Of a DNA stretch of 64,000 bases, positions 25,130 to 34,492 are shown piece by piece. A program made the translations under genes and the position numbers. This stretch comes from Acetatifactor muris. Lineage in GTDB: Bacteria > Bacillota > Clostridia > Lachnospirales > Lachnospiraceae. The first letter of the stretch is position 1. Each line of letters starts with the position of its first letter. The stretch lies in contig NZ_JANJZD010000002.1 in NCBI RefSeq assembly GCF_024623325.1, positions 124,001-188,000 on the forward strand, given 5' to 3'. Under the pieces are notes generated by a model, which was not told the DNA's origin, did not search any database, and worked only from the letters and a program-made list of their open reading frames with translations.

Positions 25130-27394
25130 ATGGCAGAACTGGAAACCACATTGACAGAATTATGCAAAAAAGATCTGAACATGTGTACTTACGAAGAAAT
25201 CTATACAGCATTGCTTCATCTGGTAGAAGCTGAAAGCGCAAAACGCGTCGTACCTGTCAGCGGACGTAAGCTTTATTATATTTCCGCAGAATTCTTAATC
25301 GGAAAATTACTGAGCAATAACCTGATTAATCTGGGACTTTATGACCAGGTTAAATCCTGTCTGGAAGCTCACGGCAAATCCATGGCCGAGCTTGAGGAGA
25401 TTGAGCCGGAACCCAGTCTGGGCAACGGAGGTCTGGGCAGACTGGCCGCCTGCTTCCTGGATTCTGTCGCCACTCTGAATCTTCCCGGTGACGGAATAGG
25501 CCTGCGATACCATTGTGGTCTGTTTCATCAGAATTTTACCAGTCTTCTGCAGGATGAGACTCCGGATTACTGGCTGGGAAGCCATGACTGGGCGGAGAAA
25601 ACCGACACCTCCTACACCGTATCCCTGGCCGGAAAGGATTACACTGCCAGGCTCTACCGAATCGCAGTCACCGGATATGAGGGACGTACCAATTATCTGA
25701 ACCTGTTCGATCTGGACAGCGTTGACAGCTCCTGTATCGAAGAAGGCATCAGCTTTGATAAATCCGACATTGCCCGGAATCTCACCCTGTTCCTCTATCC
25801 GGATGACAGCGACGATGCCGGACGTCTTCTGCGCATTTATCAGCAATATCTGATGGTCAGCGCCGGAGCTCAGATGATTCTGGAAGAATGCACGCAACGC
25901 GGCAGCAATCTCCATGATCTCTATGATTATGCTGCCGTTCAGATCAACGATACGCACCCTTCCATGGTCATTCCGGAATTAATCCGTCTCCTGTGCGCGA
26001 AGGGTATCGCATTTGAAGAAGCGGTGGAAATCGTCACCAAAGTCTGCGCCTACACAAATCATACGATTCTGGCGGAAGCGCTGGAGAAATGGCCCAGACA
26101 CTATCTGAACAAAGTCGTACCGCAGCTGATGCCGGTCATCGAAAAGCTGGATGCCCTGGTCCGCTCGAAGACAGCAGACAAGTCCACCGCCATCATTGAT
26201 GACAATGACCTTGTGCATATGGCTCACATGGACATCCACTTCACCCACAGCACCAACGGCGTGGCGGCCCTGCACACAGAAATTTTAAAAGGCAGTGAGC
26301 TGAACCATTTTTACAGGCTCTATCCGGAAAAATTTAATAATAAAACCAACGGAATCACATTCCGCAGATGGCTTCTGAAATGTAATCCGGAGCTTACCGC
26401 TTTTATCGAAAGCCTCATAGGACCGGGCTTCAAAAAAGACGCTTCCGACCTGGAGAAGCTGGCGGCCTTCACAGAAGACGAAAACGTACTGCGCCGTCTG
26501 GCTGCCATCAAGCAGGACAACAAAAAAGCGCTGGCCCATTGGCTGAAAAGCACACAGAATATCACTGTCAACCCCGACAGTCTCTTTGCCATTCAGTCCA
26601 AGAGACTGCATGAATACAAGCGTCAGCAGCTGAATCTTTTATACCTGATTCACCAGTATTTTGAAATCAAGGCAGGACATCTGCCCGGCACACCGCTGAC
26701 CGCCGTTTTTGGCGCCAAAGCTGCCCCTGCCTACACCATCGCAAAGGATATTATCCATGCGCTGCTGGTTCTGTCGGCAGTTATCGCTGATGACCCGGAG
26801 GTGTCAAAGTGGCTGCAGATTGTCTTCATTGAGAATTACAATGTCACTGCCGCCGAGAAAATGATTCCAGCCTGTGACCTCTCAGAGCAGATCAGCCTTG
26901 CTTCCAAAGAGGCCTCCGGCACAGGTAATATGAAGTTCATGCTGAACGGCGCACTGACACTTGGCACCATGGACGGCGCCAATGTGGAAATCGCCGAGGC
27001 CGTAGGCCAGGAGAATATCTATATCTTCGGGGAGAGCAGCGCCCAGGTTATCCGCAGGTATCGTCACGGCGACTATTGCGCCCGGGAGTGGTATGATATT
27101 GATTCCAATATCCGCAGGGCAGTGAATTTCCTCACCGGCAGCGAAATGCTGGCCCGTGGCAGCCGGGACCATCTGGGGCGTCTCCAGAATGAGCTGATTC
27201 AGAAGGATTGGTTCCAGACTCTGCCCGACTTTAATGCCTACCTTGTCCGCAAGAGTCAGGCGCTGGCCGACTATGCGCTAAACCCTCTGGACTGGACCAG
27301 GAGAGCTCTGGTCAATATCAGCAAGGCCGGCTTCTTCTCTTCAGACCGCACCATTGCGGAATATAACAATGATATCTGGCATCTGGGTATCTAA
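25130..27394 (+). CDS. glgP: Glycogen/alpha-glucan phosphorylase
   Basis: A 754-residue GT35 phosphorylase that releases glucose 1-phosphate from glycogen or maltodextrin. Diagnostic segments are [45 protein letters not shown] and the PLP site [20 protein letters not shown], whose lysine is K602. It is complete. ATG 25130 follows AAAGGAG at a suitable distance; the frame is open further upstream to 25046 without a good site. No other glycogen gene is nearby. An AraC regulator diverges upstream and another follows downstream. Confidence 0.95.
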   Translation: MAELETTLTELCKKDLNMCTYEEIYTALLHLVEAESAKRVVPVSGRKLYYISAEFLIGKLLSNNLINLGLYDQVKSCLEAHGKSMAELEEIEPEPSLGNGGLGRLAACFLDSVATLNLPGDGIGLRYHCGLFHQNFTSLLQDETPDYWLGSHDWAEKTDTSYTVSLAGKDYTARLYRIAVTGYEGRTNYLNLFDLDSVDSSCIEEGISFDKSDIARNLTLFLYPDDSDDAGRLLRIYQQYLMVSAGAQMILEECTQRGSNLHDLYDYAAVQINDTHPSMVIPELIRLLCAKGIAFEEAVEIVTKVCAYTNHTILAEALEKWPRHYLNKVVPQLMPVIEKLDALVRSKTADKSTAIIDDNDLVHMAHMDIHFTHSTNGVAALHTEILKGSELNHFYRLYPEKFNNKTNGITFRRWLLKCNPELTAFIESLIGPGFKKDASDLEKLAAFTEDENVLRRLAAIKQDNKKALAHWLKSTQNITVNPDSLFAIQSKRLHEYKRQQLNLLYLIHQYFEIKAGHLPGTPLTAVFGAKAAPAYTIAKDIIHALLVLSAVIADDPEVSKWLQIVFIENYNVTAAEKMIPACDLSEQISLASKEASGTGNMKFMLNGALTLGTMDGANVEIAEAVGQENIYIFGESSAQVIRRYRHGDYCAREWYDIDSNIRRAVNFLTGSEMLARGSRDHLGRLQNELIQKDWFQTLPDFNAYLVRKSQALADYALNPLDWTRRALVNISKAGFFSSDRTIAEYNNDIWHLGI

Positions 27395-27403
27395 AACGTA
27401 CAG

Positions 27404-27438
27404 CAAATCGGCGCGCCTTCTGCAGACGCGCCGATTTG
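27404..27438 (+). terminator. Terminator of glgP
   Basis: A perfect 12-bp stem (CAAATCGGCGCG with complement) ten bases after the glgP stop. The T-tail is weak. Confidence 0.7.
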
Positions 27439-27465
27439 TCATAACTGTCACAGCAGCATTCTGTC

Positions 27466-27494
27466 TTGACTTTTCCTGAAAAATGGATAATACT
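27466..27494 (+). promoter_or_regulatory. Candidate promoter of AraC gene 27550
   Basis: TTGACT, 17-base spacer, AATACT, about 55 bases before the start codon. Confidence 0.4.
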
Positions 27495-27549
27495 AGCACT
27501 GTAAAGGTACGTATCGAATCCCAAAATATCAGACAGGCAGGAAAGACAA

Positions 27550-28392
27550 ATGAACCGAATCTCTTACGTCGGATATGACGCCGCTCATCCGGTAGATTTC
27601 AGATATGATATTCCGGAAGGTTTTCATAATTATTTACTGGTACTCACCACTACACCTGCTCTTTTCCGTGTCAGCGGCGTCACCTCAGAATACCCGGCCC
27701 ATACGGCTATCCTGTATCCTCCGTATCACGCCATCTGGTACGGCGCTGCCGGGAAACAATACGGAAATCACTGGATTCGTTTCTCTTCTGACGAATCCTT
27801 TGTCACAAAATTTCCCCAGTACGCCGTGCCTTTTTCCGTTTCAGACCCGGAGTATTGTCGCAGCCTCTTTCAGCTTCTGACCTGGGAGGCCTCCCAGATG
27901 GTCACCCCGCTCAGAGGCAGCGCCGATTCCGACACGGATTCTCCTGTCAGGAAGAAAAATCCCAGCTGGCTTCATCCTGTTTCTTCCGAAACAAATCTCA
28001 TCATTTCCCAGCTGCTCAGAATTCTTTTTTATAAATTGCATGATGACCTGATGAATACAGAGGGCTCCTTCCATGATCACGAGCTGCTGGCACTGCGCCG
28101 CAAAATCTCCGCGGCGCCGCAGCTGCCCTGGAATACCTCCGATATGGCCAAAGAGCTGCACATCAGCGTAGGTCATCTGCAGCTTATCTATAAGCAGAAA
28201 TTCGGCATTTCCTGTATGGATGACGTAATCAGCTTCCGTCTGTTCCGGGCGAGAGACCTGCTGACCTACACCACACACAGTGTTGCAGAAATAGCAGCCC
28301 AATGCGGCTATAACAACACGGAACATTTCTGCCGTCAGTTCCGCAAAAATACAGGACTTACCCCGGGGCAATATCGAAAGCGCAGTTCCTGA
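27550..28392 (+). CDS. AraC-family transcriptional regulator
   Basis: A 280-residue regulator. The N-terminal domain is a cupin-like sensor (FHNYLLVLTTTPALFRVSG, HAIWYGAAGKQYGNHWIRF) resembling the AraC/MsmR arabinose-binding fold. The C-terminal helix-turn-helix pair reads MAKELHISVGHLQLIYKQKF and AQCGYNNTEHFCRQFRKNTG, ending LTPGQYRKR. It has its own promoter after the glgP terminator and is convergent with the GH3 gene, so it may control the adjacent xylo-oligosaccharide operon, though a closer AraC gene sits at that operon's promoter. Confidence 0.85.
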   Translation: MNRISYVGYDAAHPVDFRYDIPEGFHNYLLVLTTTPALFRVSGVTSEYPAHTAILYPPYHAIWYGAAGKQYGNHWIRFSSDESFVTKFPQYAVPFSVSDPEYCRSLFQLLTWEASQMVTPLRGSADSDTDSPVRKKNPSWLHPVSSETNLIISQLLRILFYKLHDDLMNTEGSFHDHELLALRRKISAAPQLPWNTSDMAKELHISVGHLQLIYKQKFGISCMDDVISFRLFRARDLLTYTTHSVAEIAAQCGYNNTEHFCRQFRKNTGLTPGQYRKRSS

Positions 28393-28460
28393 TCTGCGCG
28401 ATATCCCCCCGACAGGTAAGTCCCCATTGCCTGATGCGGCTGTCGCCCTGTATAAATGTT

Positions 28461-30548
28461 CTATGAATTGTTCACGGAAATCACCATAGGCTTCATTCCC
28501 GTCAATTCCTCCGTCCTCGCATCCGGCTGCCCAAAGCCCACATATAATTTGTAAGCGCCTCCGGGACGGAATCTCTCTCCATTTTCGTCCACTACAGTAA
28601 ACGCCCGTGCGTCAATGGGCAATTCTGCCGTTACAGTTTCCTCTGCCTTTACAGTAATCCGCTTAAAAGCACACAACTGCGGATTGGGAACAGCAAACGT
28701 GGAATCCTCGGCTTTAATGTATACCTGCACAATCTCATCCGTATCACATATTCCCTCATTTTTCACGGTTACTGTCACAATGCCGTTCCTGAAAGCTGCG
28801 TCCTTCAGCACTGTCTTCCCATAATTCAGTCCAAATCCAAAGGGATACTGGGCTTTGCGTTCCATATAACGGTAGGTTCTCCCCTTCATGGAATAATCTG
28901 TGAACTCCGGAAGCTCTTCCAGCGTCTCATAAAAAGTCACCGGAAGCTTTCCGAACGCAGACATTTCACCGAACAGCATTTTGGCTGCCGCCTTTCCGCC
29001 CTGAGCACCGGGATACCACAGCTGAACCACGGCATTAAAATGTTCGCTGGCATAACCCATATCGATATCGCTTCCCGCACACATGCAGAGAATCACCGGT
29101 TTCCCACATTCCGCCATAGCCTCCATCAGAGCAAGCTGTGAATCCGGAAGCTTCAGAGATATCTTATCCCCTGAGGCATACTGATTGCTTCTGTCGCCTT
29201 CTTCTCCTTCCAGACTTTCATCCAGCCCCAGACACAGGATAACCACATCGCTGTGTTCCGCCACAATCCTGGCCTCGGATATCCTGTCGTGGCGATGACT
29301 TAATCCTTCTGTCTTCTCTCCGGCCAGTTTAGCACCGACAGAATAAAGAATCCGGATGTCTTCTCCCACATATTGACGTATTCCGTCCAGAATTGTAATA
29401 TACTCTGTGGCTGTTCCGTAATAATTTCCGATTAAAGCAGTCCGGCTGTCCGCATTGGGGCCAACCACTCCTATGGTGTGCAGTCCCTCTCTCCGCAGCG
29501 GAAGAATACCATCATTTTTCAGAAGGACAAAGCTTTCTGCCGCAGCCTTTTCCGCCAGTGTCAGATGCTCTCTGCACTCCACCTTCTCATAGGGAATATT
29601 GTCGTACTCTGTCTCTTCGAATAATCCCAGCAAGTATCTGGTAGTGAACAGTCTCACAGCCGCCTCTGTGATGGCCTCTTCTGTGACAAGCCCTTTCTCG
29701 TACGCACTCATCATATGAATATAAGTATTTCCGCAGTTCACATCGCATCCGGCATTCAATGCCATGGCCGCAGACTCTTCCGCAGTATCAGTTACCCTAT
29801 GATGCGTATGGAAATCTCTGATCGCCCAGCAGTCTGACACAAAATGTCCCTGGAACTCCCATTTCCCCCGCAGAATATCCTGAATCAGCGTTTTGCTGCC
29901 GCAGCAGGGCTCGCCGTTGGTACGGTTGTAGGCTCCCATCACGGCTTCTACCTCCGCCTCCTTCACCAGCGCTTCAAATGCCGGCAGATAGGTCTCTTCC
30001 ATATCCTTTGCCGTGGCCCGGGCGTCGAATTCATGTCTCAGTCCCTCCGGTCCCGAATGTACGGCAAAATGCTTGGCACAGGCAGCCGCCTTCATCACAG
30101 GTCCGTCTCCCTGAAGGCTCTTCACGAATCTCACACCCAGTCTGGAAGTAAGATAAGGGTCCTCCCCGTATGTCTCATGTCCCCTTCCCCACCTGGGATC
30201 CCGGAAAATATTTACATTTGGCGCCCAGAAGGTCAGTCCCTTATAGATATCCCTGTCTCCCTGTCCGGAATAGGCATTGTATTTTGCCCGTCCTTCCTCT
30301 GCAATCACTTCCGCAATATCAGACACCAGGTCTTCATCAAATGCCGCTCCCATGCCGATGGCCTGGGGAAATACTGTGGCCTGCCCGGCCCTTGCCACTC
30401 CATGAAGCGCCTCGTTCCACCAATTATAGGCCGGTATCCCCAGCCGTTCGATGGCCGGGGCATCATACCGCAGCTGGGACGCCTTTTCTTCCAGCGTCAT
30501 TTTTGAGACCAGCTCTCTCGCTTTTTTTCCTGCTTCTGCTCTGTCCAT
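28461..30548 (-). CDS. Glycoside hydrolase family 3 (beta-xylosidase/beta-glucosidase)
   Basis: A 695-residue GH3 enzyme with no signal peptide, so intracellular. The catalytic nucleophile is D239 in QGHFVSDCWAIRDF. Other family motifs are NWWNEALHGVAR, WAPNVNIFRDPRWGRGHETY and AKHFAVHSGPE; a second alpha/beta domain and a fibronectin-III-like C-terminal domain (RPGGAYKLYVGF) follow. The NWWNEALHG and GRGHETYGEDP patterns are common in xylosidases, and the operon (GH67 plus oligosaccharide importer) supports xylo-oligosaccharide trimming; glucosidase or arabinosidase activity is not excluded. It is the last gene of the operon, behind a terminator-like hairpin, and ATG 30548 has an AGGAGG site. 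Confidence 0.9.
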   Translation of the reverse strand: MDRAEAGKKARELVSKMTLEEKASQLRYDAPAIERLGIPAYNWWNEALHGVARAGQATVFPQAIGMGAAFDEDLVSDIAEVIAEEGRAKYNAYSGQGDRDIYKGLTFWAPNVNIFRDPRWGRGHETYGEDPYLTSRLGVRFVKSLQGDGPVMKAAACAKHFAVHSGPEGLRHEFDARATAKDMEETYLPAFEALVKEAEVEAVMGAYNRTNGEPCCGSKTLIQDILRGKWEFQGHFVSDCWAIRDFHTHHRVTDTAEESAAMALNAGCDVNCGNTYIHMMSAYEKGLVTEEAITEAAVRLFTTRYLLGLFEETEYDNIPYEKVECREHLTLAEKAAAESFVLLKNDGILPLRREGLHTIGVVGPNADSRTALIGNYYGTATEYITILDGIRQYVGEDIRILYSVGAKLAGEKTEGLSHRHDRISEARIVAEHSDVVILCLGLDESLEGEEGDRSNQYASGDKISLKLPDSQLALMEAMAECGKPVILCMCAGSDIDMGYASEHFNAVVQLWYPGAQGGKAAAKMLFGEMSAFGKLPVTFYETLEELPEFTDYSMKGRTYRYMERKAQYPFGFGLNYGKTVLKDAAFRNGIVTVTVKNEGICDTDEIVQVYIKAEDSTFAVPNPQLCAFKRITVKAEETVTAELPIDARAFTVVDENGERFRPGGAYKLYVGFGQPDARTEELTGMKPMVISVNNS

Positions 30549-30651
30549 CCTCTTTTCCTCCTGAACCTTTCCTTTTCCTGTACTTGTAAATCCAATTCCC
30601 CCAACAGCCCAATAGCCGCCTTTCCCATATAACTTTCCATATGATAAGAAA

Positions 30652-30672
30652 GGAACCGCCCCAGGCGGTTCC
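30652..30672 (-). terminator. Hairpin terminator after the binding-protein gene
   Basis: On the minus strand GGAACCGCC, 3-base loop, GGCGGTTCC, then TTTCTT. It lies between the binding-protein gene and the GH3 gene and probably lowers GH3 expression relative to the binding protein, or protects the upstream mRNA 3' end. Confidence 0.65.
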
Positions 30673-30703
30673 TCCCCCACACAGCATTCTGCGCTTGTCT
30701 GCA

Positions 30704-32419
30704 TTAATAGCCAAGTTTGGATTTATTATTCTGGAAAATCTCATTTACCCTGTTTATATAATTCTGTACACCCAGGCCTTCCAGTTCCGCCTTGTACTCA
30801 TCCCACTGTGTCTCGATATCAGCCTGACCCACAATGAATTTCTGGATCCAGGTCTTGGTGGCATCACCCAGCGGTGTGGAAATCAGATTCAGCTCTTCGC
30901 TCTCTTCCTCGCTCGGCATATAAGGAGGATCAATAGGACGCTCGTTCCTGTATTCAAAGATTCTGTTGTTGAAATCTCTCTCTCCTTCGCTCATCTTGGA
31001 AGTCTTCAGCCAGCTGGAACCGCCGTAAGCAAATACACCACCGGCAAAACCATAGTCCACATTCAGCTTCTTCTCCGCACCGGGATTCAGGCCATTGTAA
31101 GTGATGCCGGGATCCAGCTTCACAGTGTCGCCTTCCATGGTATAGGTTTCACCCTCTACTCCCCACAGAGACAGCATCTGGCCTTCCGGAGAGTACCACA
31201 GCCAGTCTACAAAGCGAAGCATCTTGATGAACTCTTCTTCACCCAGCTCATCCAGCGCCTTCTGGGCAATCATGATACCATTTTCCAGCTTGGAATTCTC
31301 CATCTGAGGGAATCCGGCAGGTCCTCCGGGTGTAAGTGCCATGTACAGCTCCGCCTCCGGGAAGTTAGCCGTCACATTAGGCGTATAATCGGACAGCTGC
31401 TGATAGTTCGCAGTCATTGCAAAAGACTCACCGTTGAAGAATTTAGCCCTTGCAGTGTCATCATCCTGAGAGAAGGATTCCGGATCCAGGATACCTTCTT
31501 TTACCATTTTGTTCAGGAAAGTCAGATATTCTTTCATGTTATCCGTGGTATCCGGATAATAGAACTCCAGCTTGTCATGATCAAATTTCAAAGTGCCAAA
31601 TCCCCAGCCTGCAGCGACGCCATAGGAAGCAGCGACGATATTCAGCAGACAGTCACCCTTGGAATAATCAGAAATCACATAATCACATCCGGTATACTCT
31701 TTTACCTTCTTGCATGCCTCATAGAAATCTTCATAGGTCCAGGTCTTCTCCAGCTCTGTCACATCCACACCTGCGGCATCCCATACATCCTTCCGGATCA
31801 TGAAAGCGTAACCGCCGCCTGCTGCCTCCCAGATACCGGGAAGCTTATAATACTTGCCGTCAGCCTGAAGCTGTACCTTCAGATACTGATCAATTCCCCA
31901 GTCCTTTACGCACTTCTGGTAATTGGGCATATACTGTACCCACTCGGAAATGGCTACTACCTGACCGCCGTTTACATACTGTCCCTCGCTGTAAGTCTTC
32001 GGGATAATGTAAGGAGAGTCACCTGAGTTAACCAGCACGGACTTCTTGTCCTCGTAGTCTGTTCTGGCGATGATGGTCAGGTCAAAGGTTACATTGGTCT
32101 TCTCCTCAATGGCAGACCAGAGTCTCCAGTTTTCCTGATAAGGATAATTCTCATGATCGGAATACATCATGGAATAAACCACCGGTTCATTGGAATGGAA
32201 GGTTACACCTTCGCCATAAGTATAGTCCAGTTCCCCCTCACTTTCGGAATCTGCCACATCTGTCTTGATCAGTTCCTCAGAACCGCCGGATGAGGCATCC
32301 GAATTCTCAGCGCCGCTGTTCTCAGGTGCGGAAGAGTTTCCTCCTTCGTCGCCGCAGGCTGCCATGGATAGAACCATTGCACCGGCCAGCATCAAAGCCA
32401 ACACTTTTTTCGCTTTCAT
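30704..32419 (-). CDS. Sugar ABC transporter substrate-binding lipoprotein
   Basis: A 571-residue family 1 extracellular solute-binding protein of the large LipO/LplA type. The lipoprotein signal peptide ends in LSMAAC, making C22 the lipidated residue, followed by a Ser/Asn/Glu-rich linker. Mature-domain segments such as FDLTIIARTDYEDKKSVLV and MIRKDVWDAAGVDVTELEKT fit the family. It would capture oligosaccharides outside the cell for the two permeases encoded just upstream. In this setting (GH67 upstream, GH3 downstream) aldouronic or xylo-oligosaccharides are the likely cargo. A hairpin in the 99-base gap before it (arms 32454-32460 and 32468-32474) may stabilise its mRNA. Confidence 0.9.
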   Translation of the reverse strand: MKAKKVLALMLAGAMVLSMAACGDEGGNSSAPENSGAENSDASSGGSEELIKTDVADSESEGELDYTYGEGVTFHSNEPVVYSMMYSDHENYPYQENWRLWSAIEEKTNVTFDLTIIARTDYEDKKSVLVNSGDSPYIIPKTYSEGQYVNGGQVVAISEWVQYMPNYQKCVKDWGIDQYLKVQLQADGKYYKLPGIWEAAGGGYAFMIRKDVWDAAGVDVTELEKTWTYEDFYEACKKVKEYTGCDYVISDYSKGDCLLNIVAASYGVAAGWGFGTLKFDHDKLEFYYPDTTDNMKEYLTFLNKMVKEGILDPESFSQDDDTARAKFFNGESFAMTANYQQLSDYTPNVTANFPEAELYMALTPGGPAGFPQMENSKLENGIMIAQKALDELGEEEFIKMLRFVDWLWYSPEGQMLSLWGVEGETYTMEGDTVKLDPGITYNGLNPGAEKKLNVDYGFAGGVFAYGGSSWLKTSKMSEGERDFNNRIFEYRNERPIDPPYMPSEEESEELNLISTPLGDATKTWIQKFIVGQADIETQWDEYKAELEGLGVQNYINRVNEIFQNNKSKLGY

Positions 32420-32518
32420 AAATTTCCTCCTTTAAATTTATTTAGTTCTATGGGCAGAGCATTCTCCTCTGCCTCCTGAACACATTGTAAAAAGTTCTGC
32501 GCACAGTTTCAGCACACA

Positions 32519-33433
32519 TTAACCCTTAACGGAACCGATCATCATACCCTGTACAAAATATTTCTGCACGAAAGGATAGACACAGATAATGGGCGCCGCT
32601 GTCAGCACCATACAGCAGGAGCGGACGTTTGCGGCAATCTGGCTGGCCTCCTCGCTGGCCACACCGATTTCCTGGGTACCGGTTGCGCCCATGATAATCT
32701 GACGCAGGTACAGTGCCACAGGCCATTTGCTCTTCGTATCCAGATACAGGAACGGACCCCACCAGTTATTCCAGATTCCCACGATATAGAACAGGAACAT
32801 GGAAGCCAGAACCGGTTTGGACAGAGGAATGATGATTTTGGCAAAAATTCCATAGGCATTCATTCCATCGATGGAAGCCGCCTCCTCCAGCTCTCCCGGA
32901 AGCCCCGCGAAGAAGGACTTCATAATCAGCACATTGTAGGTACTGATTGCCCCGGGGATAATGATGGCCCACAAAGTGTCACGCATATGCAGGGCCTGTG
33001 CGATCAGTACGTAAGAAGGAATCATACCGCCTGCAAAGAACATGGTAAACACTACAAAAGGTGTGAAAAACTTATTTAACACCAGCCGCTGTTTGGACAA
33101 AGGATACGCCAGTATGGCAGAACCAAACAGGGAAATCAGTGTTCCCAGCACTGCATACACAATTGTATTCTTATAATAGATGAAGAAATCCGGTTTGCTC
33201 AGAATGACCTCATAGGTCTTCGTCGTAAACTCCACCGGATAAAAGCTGACCTCTCCGGCATAAATCGCTCTCTCCGAGCTGAAGGACTGTGCCACCAGAT
33301 AGATAAATGGGTACAGGGTGAAGAACACCACTCCAAGCATAATCAGGGTATTGGCTACGATAAAAATTTTATATCCTGTAGACTTTCTTACTTTTACTCC
33401 GCTCATTGAGCTGGCTGATTCTTTCTTAGCCAT
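32519..33433 (-). CDS. Carbohydrate ABC transporter permease (LplC/YtcP-like)
   Basis: A 304-residue inner-membrane permease with six hydrophobic segments. The EAA loop that contacts the ATPase reads EEAASIDGMNAYGIFAKIIIPLSKP. N-terminal ANTLIMLGVVFFTLYPFIY and the C-terminal QKYFVQGMMIGSVKG are typical of the LplC/YtcP group, which pairs with large LipO-type binding proteins. It works with the permease encoded just upstream. No ATP-binding subunit is encoded in the operon, so a shared MsiK/MsmX-type ATPase is expected elsewhere in the genome. Confidence 0.92.
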   Translation of the reverse strand: MAKKESASSMSGVKVRKSTGYKIFIVANTLIMLGVVFFTLYPFIYLVAQSFSSERAIYAGEVSFYPVEFTTKTYEVILSKPDFFIYYKNTIVYAVLGTLISLFGSAILAYPLSKQRLVLNKFFTPFVVFTMFFAGGMIPSYVLIAQALHMRDTLWAIIIPGAISTYNVLIMKSFFAGLPGELEEAASIDGMNAYGIFAKIIIPLSKPVLASMFLFYIVGIWNNWWGPFLYLDTKSKWPVALYLRQIIMGATGTQEIGVASEEASQIAANVRSCCMVLTAAPIICVYPFVQKYFVQGMMIGSVKG

Positions 33434-33529
33434 CTTTTTTACCTCCTGTTTTCAGTTCCGCATCCGCCGGCTGCCCCTGACATTTGAGGAGACTTTCCGA
33501 ACAGATACTGTTTTCCAATTCCACATCTG

Positions 33530-34468
33530 CTACCACAGACTTGCCTCGGTCACTTTTCGGGAGACCAGGTTGGCGGTTACAACCAGAATCAGACCTACCA
33601 CGCCTTCAAAGAGACCCACCGCCGTGGCATAGCTGAAATTACCGCCGCTGATACCCATTCTGTATACCAGTGTGGAAATAACATCTGCTGTTTCATAGGT
33701 AGAAGGTAAATATAACAGGATAATCTTCTCAAAATTGGAACCCATGATTCCGCCGATATCCAGAATCAGCAGAGTCACAATCGTGGGCATAATGCCGGGA
33801 ATCGTTACGTGGATTGCCTGCTTGAAACGATTGGCGCCGTCCACTTTGGCTGCTTCGTACAGCTCCATATTGATACCCGTCATTGCCGCAAGGTACAGGA
33901 TAGTTCCCCAGCCCAGTCCCTGCCAGATACCGGAGATGATATAAATGGGAGGGAACCAGGAAGCTTCCTGGATAAAGGAAATCTTCTCCCCGCCCAGGGA
34001 TTCGATCATGGTGTTGATAGGGCCTGTCAGCGATACCACTTCCTTGATCATACCGGCTATGATAACCATGGAAATAAAGTGAGGCAGATAGGAAACGGTC
34101 TGCACGAACTTCTTCCATTTCAGATTTCTGATTTCATTCAGTAAAAGCGCAAATGTCAAAGTAATCGGAAAACGGAAGATCAGATAGGTAATGCTCAGCG
34201 TCAGTGTATTGCGGAACGCATTCCAGAAGGAAGGATCCTTCAGGAACTGTTTGAAATATCTGAAACCCACCCACTTTTGACCAAAAATGTTCGGTCCGCC
34301 GGAATACTTACGGAAAGCAATCACATTGCCGAACATCGGTATGTACTTGAAAATGATGTAATACAACACTGGAATAATCAGAAACGAATACAGCATCCAT
34401 TCCTTTTTCAAATGCTTTCCCAGATTCACCTTTCCCAGATGGTTTTTTTGTTGTTTTTGCTTTGCCAT
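33530..34468 (-). CDS. Carbohydrate ABC transporter permease (LplB/YteP-like)
   Basis: A 312-residue permease with six membrane segments, opening with a basic cytoplasmic stretch (MAKQKQQKNHLGKVNLGKHL). The EAA loop is YEAAKVDGANRFKQAIHVTI. FKYIPMFGNVIAFRKY near the first helix is characteristic of the LplB/YteP group. It is the second gene of the operon, 24 bases after GH67, and pairs with the permease at 32519 to form the import channel. Confidence 0.92.
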   Translation of the reverse strand: MAKQKQQKNHLGKVNLGKHLKKEWMLYSFLIIPVLYYIIFKYIPMFGNVIAFRKYSGGPNIFGQKWVGFRYFKQFLKDPSFWNAFRNTLTLSITYLIFRFPITLTFALLLNEIRNLKWKKFVQTVSYLPHFISMVIIAGMIKEVVSLTGPINTMIESLGGEKISFIQEASWFPPIYIISGIWQGLGWGTILYLAAMTGINMELYEAAKVDGANRFKQAIHVTIPGIMPTIVTLLILDIGGIMGSNFEKIILLYLPSTYETADVISTLVYRMGISGGNFSYATAVGLFEGVVGLILVVTANLVSRKVTEASLW

Positions 34469-34492
34469 TTCATCACCGCTTTCTTTTTATTT

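Noticed and set aside
30641..32026. 461-codon plus-strand frame
   Set aside because: Shadow of the sugar-binding lipoprotein gene.
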